From the NCBI GenBank assembly GCA_963704585.1, contig OY969919.1:3224001-3288000 (forward strand): DNA of 64,000 bases. The letters run 5' to 3'. This DNA comes from Bog-756 sp963704585 (GTDB lineage Bacteria > Actinomycetota > Acidimicrobiia > Acidimicrobiales > RAAP-2). Within the stretch, counting starts at the first letter, position 1, and each line of letters begins with the position of its first letter. A program made the translations under genes and the position numbers. Below, piece after piece: positions 32,785 through 42,722 of this stretch. The notes beneath the pieces are model-generated. The model saw nothing but the letters and a program-made list of their open reading frames with translations. It was not told where the DNA came from and did no database searches.

Positions 32785-33918
32785 ATGGAGCAGAGGAGAA
32801 CCCCGGTGGGGCTCCGGAGCGACCGTCCATCGGGCACGTCCCCCACGATCCTCTTCGTCGACGAGCGCGGATGGGACTGCTTCTTCCAGCTCGCGGCCGG
32901 CGCAAGGCGGGCCGGCTTCCGTGCGGTCCGGGTGACGCTCGAGCCGCCGAGCCGCGTGGCGTCGTATCTCTGCTTCGATCGCACCATCGAGCTCGGCTCG
33001 GCAGCGGAGCTCGCCCACCTCGGGGAGGTGCTCGCCGACGAGGACGTCGTCGACGTCCAGGTGGTCGAGACACTCGCGAACGAGACGTTCGACGGTCTGC
33101 TCGGGATCGGCAGGACCATCGGGGTCGATCGGCTCTCGCGGCGGACCGTCGCGTCGGACAAGCTCGCCGTCTCCGACCGGCTCGCCGGCGCCGGCTGTTC
33201 CGTGCCGAGGTGGCTTCACGGTGCGGACGCCAGCGCGACCGGGGTCGCCGACGAGCTGGGACTCCCGGTCGTCAGCAAGGTCCGCACCGGCAGCGGGGGA
33301 CAGGGTGTCGCCGTGCTCCGCACGCTCGAGGAGGTCGACGCCGCCCTCCGCGACGGGGCCGGCTCGCCGGACCACTTCTTCGAACGGTACGTCGACGGGC
33401 GCGCGCTGCAGTTCGCCGGGGTGATCGGCGACGAGGGAGTTGCGGCGGTGACCTACGAGACGCTCACGCGGAAGAGCGCGATGGGTCCGGCCAGCGAGGT
33501 GCGGTGCCTCGACGATCCGCAGCTCTTCGAGACCGGTCGGCGCGTCTGTGAGGCGCTGGGCATCTCGGGCCTGGTCAACGTCAACGTGATCCGCGACGAC
33601 GACGGACACGACTGGATCCACGACGTCAACCCCCGGGTGTGGGGCTCGTTCACCGCCTTCCGTGCCGTCGGCGTGGATCTCATGGGCACCTACTTCTCGT
33701 GGCTGCGCGGCGGTCCTGTGACAGAAGCTCCGCGTCCGGCGCGCAGCGGCAGGACGCTGGCCGTGTTCCCCGCGTTGATCGACCGCGACCAGCACCAGGG
33801 ATCCCGGATCGGCGCACCGTGGCGGTACTGCCGGACCGCGTTCCCCTACCTCCGGTGGATCGGGCCGCGCTACGTCGCGTACGAGACGATCCACCACATC
33901 CGCCAGGCCTGGAGCTGA
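32785..33918 (+). CDS. ATP-grasp domain protein, first of a tandem pair (377 aa)
   Basis: ATP-grasp enzymes form acyl-phosphate intermediates to ligate carboxylates to amines or thiols. Visible marks are SDKLAVSDRLAGAGCSVPRW (lid-side helix), LPVVSKVRTGSGGQGVAVL (the Gly-rich ATP loop with Lys), and DWIHDVNPRVWGSFTAFRAV (metal-binding Asn-Pro-Arg). The N-terminus opens TILFVDERGWDCFFQLAAG. ATG 32785 follows a GGAGG site. It resembles carbamoyl-phosphate-synthase-like ATP-grasp proteins of unknown substrate. The adjacent paralogue points to a local duplication. Confidence 0.75.
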   Translation: MEQRRTPVGLRSDRPSGTSPTILFVDERGWDCFFQLAAGARRAGFRAVRVTLEPPSRVASYLCFDRTIELGSAAELAHLGEVLADEDVVDVQVVETLANETFDGLLGIGRTIGVDRLSRRTVASDKLAVSDRLAGAGCSVPRWLHGADASATGVADELGLPVVSKVRTGSGGQGVAVLRTLEEVDAALRDGAGSPDHFFERYVDGRALQFAGVIGDEGVAAVTYETLTRKSAMGPASEVRCLDDPQLFETGRRVCEALGISGLVNVNVIRDDDGHDWIHDVNPRVWGSFTAFRAVGVDLMGTYFSWLRGGPVTEAPRPARSGRTLAVFPALIDRDQHQGSRIGAPWRYCRTAFPYLRWIGPRYVAYETIHHIRQAWS

Positions 33919-33928
33919 CAGGGAAGCG

Positions 33929-35172
33929 GTGACGGGCACCCTGAGCCACGCCGCGGCCACTGCTGCCGCGGACACGCACCACCGGGGGCGTCCAGGGACC
34001 GTCCTCTTCGTCGACGAGCACGGCTGGGACTGCTTCTTCCAGCTCGCCGTCGGTCTCCGCCGGGCGGGGTTCCGAGTGGTGCGGGCGACGCTCGCCGGAC
34101 CGAGCCGTGCCGCGAACCGTTTCTGCTTCGACCGCACTGTGCGCATGCCGGGACTGGACGCCATCGCCGAACTCGGGCCGGAGCTCCTCGACGAGGACGT
34201 CGTCGACGTGCAGGTGGTCGACGCACTGGCCGGCCGACCTACAGTGCGCTGACTGCGTCGCATGCCCGGGGTCGTGCGACACGCTGGACGGGGCGCGCCG
34301 ACGCCGTCGACAAGCTCGCGGTGTCGCGGCGCCTCCGCGAGCACGGCCTGTCCGTTCCGGCCACCGTCGAGTCGATCGGTACGGATCCCGACCGCGTCGT
34401 CGAGCTGTTCGGCCTGCCCGTGGTCCACAAGCGCCGTGTCGGCAGCGGAGGCGGAGGCGTCTCGGTCGTGGAGTCGCGCGAGGCCCTGGTGCGGCTGCTC
34501 GATGACGGCGGACGGTCGGCGGACGCCTTCTTCGAGCAGTTCGTCGTCGGTCGCCACCTGCAGTTCGGCGGCGTGGTGGCCGACGGTGCCGTCGGCAGCG
34601 GCGTGGTCTTCGAGTCGCTCGGGCGTGCGAGCGAGATGGGGCCGGCCTCCGTGGTCCGCCACCTGGAGGACGCGACGATGGTCGAGACCGGTCGCGAGGT
34701 CGCGGCAGCCCTCGGGATCGAAGGGCTCCTCAACGTCGAGGTGGTCCGGGACGCCGACGGACGGGACTGGATCCACGACGTGAACCCGAGAGTGTGGGGA
34801 TCGTTCGCGGCCTTCCGGGCGGTCGGCGCGGACGTGCTCGGGGCCTACGTCACCTACCTCCGCGGCGGGCCGAACCGGGCGACGTCCCGTCACGGTGCCG
34901 CCGAACCCACGGGCATCCGGCGCACCCGGTCGGAGATCGAGGTCTTCCCCGCCGCCATCGACAGCGCAGAGATGGAGACCGGTGGACTCGCATCCGGCTG
35001 GCACCTCCTGCGGGCCGCGGCGCCGTACCTCCGCTGGATCGGGGCCCGGTACGTGGCCTACGAGCTCGTCCAGCAGGCGCGGTGGAAGCTGCCCGCCCGG
35101 CGCGCCCGCAGACGCGCCAACGGGAGCAGCCGCAGGAGCGGCCACAGGAACGGCGAGGTCGGGGCCGGTTGA
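33929..35172 (+). CDS. Paralogous ATP-grasp protein, frameshifted
   Basis: Shares with its upstream neighbour the opening VLFVDEHGWDCFFQLAVGLR, the LPVVHKRRVGSGGGGVSVV loop and DWIHDVNPRVWGSFAAFRAV. The reading frame breaks near 34240: the first part stops at 34252 while the rest continues one frame away (through TYSALTASHARGRAT and VDKLAVSRRLREHGLSVP). One missing base (or two extra) accounts for it. The C-terminus has a basic tail (RRARRRANGSSRR) absent from the first copy. A separate second gene from GTG 34321 is less likely because that would remove half the domain. Confidence 0.7.
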
Positions 35173-35279
35173 GCGGCAACTGACACCGCCGGTGCCAGTT
35201 GCAACGTCGCGTCGCGTGCGGCGACGACCGATGACGTGTCGCGCTCAGGTCGGCCGAGGTGTCTGCCGACACTTATTCC

Positions 35280-36017
35280 ATGCGGATCTCCGTCGCACGC
35301 CTGCCGCGGTTGCTCGGCGTCGTCGTGATGGCGTTCGCCCCCTACGAACCGCGTCCGCTCGTCGGTGCCGTGCAGCTCTTCCGCGGCATCGCGATCGAGA
35401 TCGCCTACCGGTGGCCGACCGGCCAGATCCTCGCCGCCGACGACGACCGTGCGGTCATTCTCTGGTCGCCGGCGTCCTTCGGCGGCGACCGTCGTGACCT
35501 CTGGTCGGAGTTGCTCGGGGTCGTCGTGGCGACGGCGGTCGGGAGCGCCATCGTGATCGCGGGGATCCTGCTCCTGGTGCTGCCGATCGCGGTGCTGCTC
35601 GTCGTGGTGGGGATCGACGGTGAGGTGGTGGCCGTCGCTGCACTCTGCCTCGTCGCCGCCAGCCTGCTCGTGACCTGCTGGCGTGCGTACGTCGCCTTCC
35701 GCCACGAGCAGTCGCTGACGGCGCGCCTGCCGCAGAGCGAGTCCCGTCGATGGCGGGTCGACTTCCTCGCCGCGCTCCCGTCGGGTCGCGGGCACGGCGG
35801 CCGCCTGCTCGACGAGTTCCTCGCCGAAGCCGACCGGCGCCGGGCCGAGGTGGTGCTCCACTGCGACGTGCGGAACGTGACGTTCTACCGGCGGCACGGC
35901 TTCCGCACCGTCGACGGCGCCTGCCCCGGAGGGCAGCACCTCATGCTCCGTGATGTCGGAGGCCCGAGAGGCGCGAGCGCTCGCGCCCTCCGGTCGCGCT
36001 CCTCCGGGCGTCCCTGA
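35280..36017 (+). CDS. Membrane-anchored GNAT-like protein (245 aa)
   Basis: Two hydrophobic segments fill about residues 77-130. They are followed by a half-domain resembling the GNAT acetyl-CoA region: FLAALPSGRGHGGRLLDEFL (P-loop-like GxGxG/A) and RNVTFYRRHGFRTVDG (the usual FY-x-x-x-GF). The N-terminal GNAT half is not recognisable, so this may be a fusion or a divergent enzyme. A GTG at 35259 is an alternative start. Function unknown; N-acetylation of an envelope or small substrate is possible. Confidence 0.6.
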   Translation: MRISVARLPRLLGVVVMAFAPYEPRPLVGAVQLFRGIAIEIAYRWPTGQILAADDDRAVILWSPASFGGDRRDLWSELLGVVVATAVGSAIVIAGILLLVLPIAVLLVVVGIDGEVVAVAALCLVAASLLVTCWRAYVAFRHEQSLTARLPQSESRRWRVDFLAALPSGRGHGGRLLDEFLAEADRRRAEVVLHCDVRNVTFYRRHGFRTVDGACPGGQHLMLRDVGGPRGASARALRSRSSGRP

Positions 36018-36169
36018 ACGGACGGCGCGCCGGGGGAGGTCGCGGGACGAGCTGGCGAGCCCGGACTCCCGCGCGCTTTCCCACGTGGGTCCCGCCTCGC
36101 GCTCAGCTTGCACACAGCGGCCGACCGCACACTCGCTCCTGGCACTGACCAACGAGCAAGGAGCGAACC

Positions 36170-36990
36170 ATGCACGAGTACGAGCCGGACACCCTGCCCA
36201 CCGATCCCGGGGGGCCAGCCGGACCCGGACGAGGACCGAGACGCCGACGGGGCGTACGGGTGACGACCGCCGCCGCGGTCGCCCTCGGCCTGGCGGTCGC
36301 CGGTGGCGCGGTCGCAGGAGCGGCCGCCAGCTCGTCCACGTCGACATCGACGCCCGCGGTCTCGAGCAGTGGTGCTCCCGCCGGGATGCCGGACGGAGGG
36401 AAGCCCCCGGCCGCCGTCGGCACCGTCAAGTCCGTCGGGTCCGGGACGTTCACGCTCACCGCCCCGGACGGCTCGACCGTGACCGTCGACGTGAGCAGCT
36501 CGACGAACTATCGCGATCCCGCGGTCAGCTCGCAGAGCTTCGCGGACGTGACGGTGGGCGCGCACGTCGCGGTGTTCGGGACCGAGGCGTCGGGGACGGT
36601 GACCGCGACCTCGGTCGCGATCGGCGCGGCCGGCAGCTGCGGCTCCGGCGGCATGGTCGGTCCGGGTGGACCAGGCGGCACGCCGCCTTCCGCCGTCGGC
36701 ACCGTCAAGTCGGTCGGGTCCGAACACGTTCGCCGTCGCCGACCCCGGACGGATCGACCGTGACCGTCGACGTGAGCAGCTCGACTACCTACCATGATCC
36801 CGCGGTCAGCTCGCCGAGCTTCGCGAACGTGACCGCAGGCGCGCACGTCGCGGTCTTCGGGACCGAGACGTCGGGGACCGTGACCGCGACGTCGGTCGCG
36901 ATCGGCGGTCCTCCGGCCGGTGGCCCCGGCGGGAGCGGCAGCCGCGACGGCTTCCCTGGACCCTTCGGCGGTGGGAACGGACCCGCCTGA
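36170..36990 (+). CDS. Membrane-anchored DUF5666 repeat protein, frameshifted in the second repeat
   Basis: A cytoplasmic N-terminus (about 25 residues) and one membrane segment (VTTAAAVALGLAVAGGAVAG) precede two DUF5666-like repeats, each GTVKSVGSG...FTLTAPDGSTVTVDVSSST...VAVFGTE. The first repeat is intact. The second starts in the same frame (GTVKSVGS) but continues in another from about 36.73 kb (PDGSTVTVDVSSSTTYHD to GGGNGPA). Aligning the two repeats shows a net change of two extra bases or one missing. Start ATG 36170 has an AAGGAG site. Likely extracytoplasmic; function unknown. Confidence 0.7.
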
Positions 36991-37016
36991 CGTCCGCCTG
37001 ACGCCCGCCTGACGCC
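36981..37016. repeat. Tandem CGCCTGACG repeat at the end of the DUF5666 gene
   Basis: Three units of about 11 bp (CGCCTGACGTC, CGCCTGACGCC, CGCCTGACGCC) begin with the last codons and stop of the gene. It is the second place in the window where a Pro-Ala-stop end (CCCGCCTGA) has been multiplied; the other is at 25052..25135. Confidence 0.6.
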
Positions 37017-37132
37017 CGACGTCGGCCAGACGTCGGCACCGCGAGAGGCGAGGACCGACCCGGCGGCGCCCCGGCATCCCCCCGTGCCGGCGTGCGCCCC
37101 GGGCGGTCCCGCCTTCGGGGCATCCTGGAGCC

Positions 37133-37429
37133 ATGCTCCACGTCTGTGCACTGAGCGTCGACCTCCGCATCGTCGAGAGCCGCTCCCTGAAAGCCAAGCG
37201 GGCCGTCGTCAAGCACCTCGTCGAGCGAGCGCGGAACCGCTTCGGGGTGGCCGCCGCCGAGGTGGGCCACCAGCCCCGGTGGCAGCGGACGGAGCTCGGG
37301 TTCGCGGCGGTCGCGGGCTCCCCCGGCCACGTCGACGAGATCCTCGATGCGGTCGAGCGGTTCGTGTGGTCGCACCCGGAGGTCGAGGTGATCGCTGCGA
37401 GCCGTGCCTGGCTCGAGGGCGAGGGGTGA
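37133..37429 (+). CDS. DUF503 family protein (98 aa)
   Basis: The family pattern is clear: an opening beta strand (MLHVCALSVDLRI), VESRSLKAKRAVVKHLVERAR, FGVAAAEVGHQPRWQRTELGF and a C-terminal helix. These small alpha/beta proteins often lie near rbfA/truB in other bacteria (YlxP), but no such genes are here. Role unknown, often suggested to be RNA- or ribosome-linked. Length is normal. Confidence 0.8.
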   Translation: MLHVCALSVDLRIVESRSLKAKRAVVKHLVERARNRFGVAAAEVGHQPRWQRTELGFAAVAGSPGHVDEILDAVERFVWSHPEVEVIAASRAWLEGEG

Positions 37430-37454
37430 CCGGGGCGTGCCCTAACCTGCGGGC

Positions 37455-38270
37455 GTGACCACCCTCTCCGCGCTCCTCGACGATCTCGAGGCCGAGTACG
37501 CCGAGGTCCATGCACTCGTCGGCGACCTGGCCGGTGACGCACCCGAGTGGGACCTGGCGACGCCGGCCGAGGGTTGGGCGGTGCGCGACCAGATCAGCCA
37601 TCTCGCGTTCTTCGACGACGCGGGGCGGCTCGCCATGGTGGAGCCCGACGAGTTCGCCGCGCTCGTCGAAGCTGCGCTGGCGGCAGCCGGCGACCCGATG
37701 GAGCTCCACCTGGGGAGGGGGAGGGCGATGGGCGGCCGCGAGCTCCTCCGGTGGTGGGAAGGCGCCCACGAAGGGATGATCACAGCTTTCGCCGGCGCGG
37801 ACCCGTCCGTGCGGGTGCCGTGGTTCGGACCGCCGATGGGCGTCCTCTCCTTCGTGTCCGCCCGCCTGATGGAGACGTGGGCCCACGGACAGGACGTCGC
37901 GGACGCGTTCGGTGTCTGGCGTGAGCCGACCGATCGGCTCCGGCACATCGCGCACCTCGGTGTGCGCGCGCGGCCGTTCTCCTACGCGGCGCGGGGACGT
38001 GACGTGCCGGCGGGATCGATCGCGGTCCGTCTCGATGCGCCGTCCGGTGAAGTCTGGACCTGGGAGGTCGGTGAGCCGACCGGCGGCGTCGAGGACGGGC
38101 ACTCGACCGTCAGCGGTCCGGCGCTCGACTTCTGCCTGGTGGTGACCCAGCGCCGCAACATCGCGGACACCGCGCTGGCGGCCGAGGGCGAGCTCGCCCG
38201 CGAGTGGCTCTCCCTCGCGCAGGCCTTCGCGGGCCCGCCCGGACCGGGCCGTCCGCCGCGGAGGACCTAA
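37455..38270 (+). CDS. TIGR03084-type DinB/maleylpyruvate-isomerase-fold protein (271 aa)
   Basis: The N-terminal four-helix metal-binding domain (TLSALLDDLEAEYAEVHALV; GWAVRDQISHLAFFDDAGR with His; METWAHGQDVADAFG with a second His) matches the DinB/MDMPI superfamily. The C-terminal part (GSIAVRLDAPSGEVWTWEVG) is the usual second domain of the TIGR03084 group. Some relatives use mycothiol as co-substrate. Start GTG at 37455. No operon partner is evident. Confidence 0.8.
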   Translation: MTTLSALLDDLEAEYAEVHALVGDLAGDAPEWDLATPAEGWAVRDQISHLAFFDDAGRLAMVEPDEFAALVEAALAAAGDPMELHLGRGRAMGGRELLRWWEGAHEGMITAFAGADPSVRVPWFGPPMGVLSFVSARLMETWAHGQDVADAFGVWREPTDRLRHIAHLGVRARPFSYAARGRDVPAGSIAVRLDAPSGEVWTWEVGEPTGGVEDGHSTVSGPALDFCLVVTQRRNIADTALAAEGELAREWLSLAQAFAGPPGPGRPPRRT

Positions 38271-38328
38271 CGAGCACCTGCAGTGCTCGATATGAGTAGT
38301 TTACTTGCTCGAAGTGAGCGAATAGAAT
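38271..38328 (+). promoter_or_regulatory. Promoter and repeat-rich operator of the AbiE-like gene pair
   Basis: TTTACT (38300-38305), 17 bp and TAGAAT (38323-38328) form a good -35/-10 pair. The -10 covers the ATG at 38327, so translation cannot start there; GTG 38336 lies where transcription should begin, suggesting a leaderless message. Overlapping the promoter are CGAGCAC-CTGCA-GTGCTCG (perfect inverted repeat, 38271-38289) and two related units TGCTCGATATGAG and TGCTCGAAGTGAG (start-to-start 22 bp), a plausible autoregulatory operator. Confidence 0.55.
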
Positions 38329-38335
38329 GCTCGTT

Positions 38336-38920
38336 GTGGGTTTCCAACGGGAGGGGCTCGAGGAGGCGCTCGAAACGCTTGGAGCCGTTCTGCTGGAAGG
38401 CAGGACGCCATACGAGCTGCTCGCAGTCGGAGGCAGTGGGCTCCTGCTGCTCGGGCTCATCGACCGCCCGACGGGCGACCTCGACGTCATCGGCGTCATG
38501 CAGCGTGGCACGTTTCGGAAGTTGGAGTCTCTACCCGAACCGCTCGCAGACGCCGCTCGGGACGTAGGCGAAGCGCTGGGCCTTGGGGACCGGTGGCTGA
38601 ACACCGGACCGTCCTCATTGATGGACTTCGGCCTGCCGGACGGATGGGAGGGGCGGCTCACGACGATGCGGTACGGAGGGTTGTCCCTCCATCTCCTGTC
38701 TCGGGTCGACCAGATCTGTCTCAAGCTGTACGCCGCCGTCGACCGGGGTCCGAACGACAAGCACTACAGCGATCTCAGGACCTTGGAGCCATCTCGTGAG
38801 GAATTGATCTTCGGCGCACGATGGTCTGTGACTCACGACCGCTCGTTCGGCTTTCGCCAGATGCTGAAGGAGTGCCTCGCGAGTCTGGGAGTTGAGGTTC
38901 CTGATGACGACCTCGGATAG
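38336..38920 (+). CDS. DUF6036/AbiEii-like nucleotidyltransferase-fold protein (194 aa)
   Basis: LLAVGGSGLLLLGLIDRPTGDLDVIGVM (read in two parts, about residues 26-53) contains the GS and the DxD of a nucleotidyltransferase fold, as in AbiEii-type toxins and related DUF6036 proteins; LKLYAAVDRGPNDKHYSDLR is the conserved C-terminal helix region. From the promoter geometry I prefer the leaderless GTG at 38336 to ATG 38327. The gene overlaps its partner by 17 bp. Codon use is less GC-biased than its neighbours, suggesting transfer. Toxin or defence role is inferred. Confidence 0.65.
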   Translation: MGFQREGLEEALETLGAVLLEGRTPYELLAVGGSGLLLLGLIDRPTGDLDVIGVMQRGTFRKLESLPEPLADAARDVGEALGLGDRWLNTGPSSLMDFGLPDGWEGRLTTMRYGGLSLHLLSRVDQICLKLYAAVDRGPNDKHYSDLRTLEPSREELIFGARWSVTHDRSFGFRQMLKECLASLGVEVPDDDLG

Positions 38921-39875
38921 CAGCATCGCCGGAGCACTTCGACGAGAGATCCTCAACTTCTACTGGGGCGTTTGGTCGGAGCTCGGTGTCTCGGGGTGGG
39001 TGCGGACGCATGAACGCTGGGCAATCGATCCAGAGCCGCTCATCGTGTTCTCTCCTGCAGTCTTCGCGGCCGAACCACGTCTGCGAGATGAAGCCATCGA
39101 CTGGTGCATCCGGAATTGGCGGCACGTCTCGGTCGTACGGCTGCGCCACCTACTGCATGACAACGAAGACGAGCAGACGGATGCTTGGGGTGAATTCTCG
39201 GCGACGGTGAATCGGTTCTCAGGAGGCACGAAGTGGCCCCATGCGACAGTGGAGCGTACGTATTCGACGACCGGGCGTTCTGTGCTGCGGCCGCTTGCGG
39301 AGCGCTCGATGATCTACCTGCGGATGCGGTCGATCTTCGGGTTGAGTGCTCGAACTGAAGTCTTGCGGACCTTGCTGGTCACCGGCGAGCGCTCCACGGC
39401 CGCGATGCTCGCGACCCAGACGAACTATGCGAAGCGCAACGTCGCCGATGCTTGCGAGGCGCTCGTCCAGGCTGGCGTCCTCCAGTCCAAGCAGCTTGGG
39501 AACCGCCTCTACTTCTCACTCGCGGACCCACCGGCGCTCGCGTCGTTCGTTGGCCCGTCTCCGGACGTGTTCCCCGAGTGGCCCGTGCTCCTTCGGGTCG
39601 TCAATGGATTGTTTCGATGGACGCAATCCGAAGAAGGGTCGGACGGGAGAGTCCTGACCGTCAAGACACACCGACTGTACGACGAGCTCCTTGTCGATCT
39701 CACGTCGCTGGGCCTTGCGCTGCCCGATCGCGACAATGGGGCCCAGCTTCTCCCCGCGTGGCGAGCTTGGGCTCTGTCCCTGAGCAAGGCGGTTGCATCC
39801 GGACAGTGGCTGACGGAGCGCCATCATTCTGCGCTCCGAGATCGTTCGTCTTCCAAACACATTGCCTTGCCCTAA
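38904..39875 (+). CDS. Winged-helix regulator partner of the nucleotidyltransferase (323 aa)
   Basis: The middle of the protein holds a winged HTH: LRTLLVTGERSTAAMLATQT, then RNVADACEALVQAGVLQSKQ and LGNRLYFSLADP. About 150 N-terminal and 110 C-terminal residues flank it without recognised domains. ATG 38904 overlaps the upstream gene; TTG 38892 is possible. A DNA-binding partner fused to extra domains beside an AbiEii-like protein is the layout of type IV toxin-antitoxin or abortive-infection pairs, where the wHTH protein represses the operon. GC content is visibly lower than the surroundings. Function inferred. Confidence 0.65.
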   Translation: MTTSDSSIAGALRREILNFYWGVWSELGVSGWVRTHERWAIDPEPLIVFSPAVFAAEPRLRDEAIDWCIRNWRHVSVVRLRHLLHDNEDEQTDAWGEFSATVNRFSGGTKWPHATVERTYSTTGRSVLRPLAERSMIYLRMRSIFGLSARTEVLRTLLVTGERSTAAMLATQTNYAKRNVADACEALVQAGVLQSKQLGNRLYFSLADPPALASFVGPSPDVFPEWPVLLRVVNGLFRWTQSEEGSDGRVLTVKTHRLYDELLVDLTSLGLALPDRDNGAQLLPAWRAWALSLSKAVASGQWLTERHHSALRDRSSSKHIALP

Positions 39876-40952
39876 CCCGGGTCGCTCCCGCCAGAGCCCT
39901 TCTGACCCACGGCCGCGGGAAGGTCCGACATGGCGGACGAGAGGAGGCTCACGAAGCCGTCGACGTCGTCTTCGGTCGTGTCGAACGACGTCATCCACCG
40001 CACGACCCCGGTGGCCTCGTCCCAGAGGTAGAAGGGGTAGTGCGTCTGCATCGCCTGGGCGGCCTCGGCGGGCAGCGATGCGAACACCGCATTCGCCTCG
40101 ACGGGGTAGGTGAGTGACACGCCCGGCACGGACGACACGCCGGCGGCGAGGCGCCGTGCCATGCCGTTGGCGTGCTCGGCGTTGCGTCGCCACAGGTCGT
40201 CCCGGAGGAGGGCGGTGAACTGCGCCGCGACGAAGCGCATCTTGGAGGCGAGCTGCATCGACTGCTTGCGGAGGAATCGGAGGGAGGTCTCCGCTTCCGG
40301 GCGGAACGTCACGACCGCCTCTGCGGCCAGTGCGCCGTTCTTCGTCCCGCCGAAGGAGAGCACGTCGACGCCGGCGGACGCTCCGAAGGCGCCGAGCCCG
40401 ACTTCGTGTGCGGCTGCGGCATTCGAAAGCCGCGCCCCGTCGAGATGGAGCCACATCCCGTGCCGGTGGGCCCAGTGGCCGAGCGCGGCGACCTCCTCGA
40501 CGGCGTAGCAGGTGCCGAGCTCGGTCGCCTGGGTGATCGAGAGCACCCGCGGCTGGACATGGTGCTCGACGCCGATGCCGGTCACGACCTGCTCCACGAG
40601 CTCGACCGTGAGCTTGCCGTCGGGGGTCGCCACCGGCAGGAGCTTGCGAGCCGAGGAAGCGCTCCGGCGCGCCGCACTCGTCGACCGCGATGTGCGCGGT
40701 CGCCGCGCACACGACGGCTTCGAACGGTCGGAGCAGCGACTGCAGCCCGACCACGTTCGCGCCGGTCCCGTTGAAGGTGAAGAACACCTCGGCGTCCTCG
40801 CCGAAGTGGTGGCGGAAGCAGGCCTCGGCGGCCTCCGTCTCGGCGTCGTAGCCGTAGGCGACGGCATGCCCCTCGTTGACGGCCACGATGGCGGCCAGCA
40901 CGTCGGGATGGACGCCCGACCAGTTGTCGCTCGCGAAGGTCCGATCGCCCAT
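39872..40952 (-). CDS. ltaE: Low-specificity threonine aldolase, frameshifted
   Basis: PLP enzyme cleaving threonine or allo-threonine to glycine and acetaldehyde. DNWSGVHPDVLAAIVAVN opens the protein; the PLP lysine is in LSFGGTKNGALAAEAV, and HLDGARLSNAAAAH is the typical cofactor segment. An extra base near 40646 shifts the frame after ERFLGS; the sequence resumes as KLLPVATPDGKLT in the other frame to the stop at 39872. The start lies 10 bp after the ettA stop. Its stop codon overlaps the stop of the convergent wHTH gene in a shared CTAA. Confidence 0.8.
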
Positions 40953-40962
40953 CGCCGCTTGC

Positions 40963-42642
<1,680 letters not shown>

Positions 42643-42722
42643 GGCGACCAGTGTGCCAGGCGATGCACCGCCGGCGATCACCGCACCCGGAGCGGCCGAC
42701 CGGTGTCGGTAGGCTGGGAACG

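Noticed and set aside
32785..35172. ATP-grasp pair as graspetide (RiPP) ligases
   Set aside because: No precursor-like small gene nearby and the sequences look like carbamoyl-phosphate-synthase-type ATP-grasp proteins rather than MdnB/MdnC.
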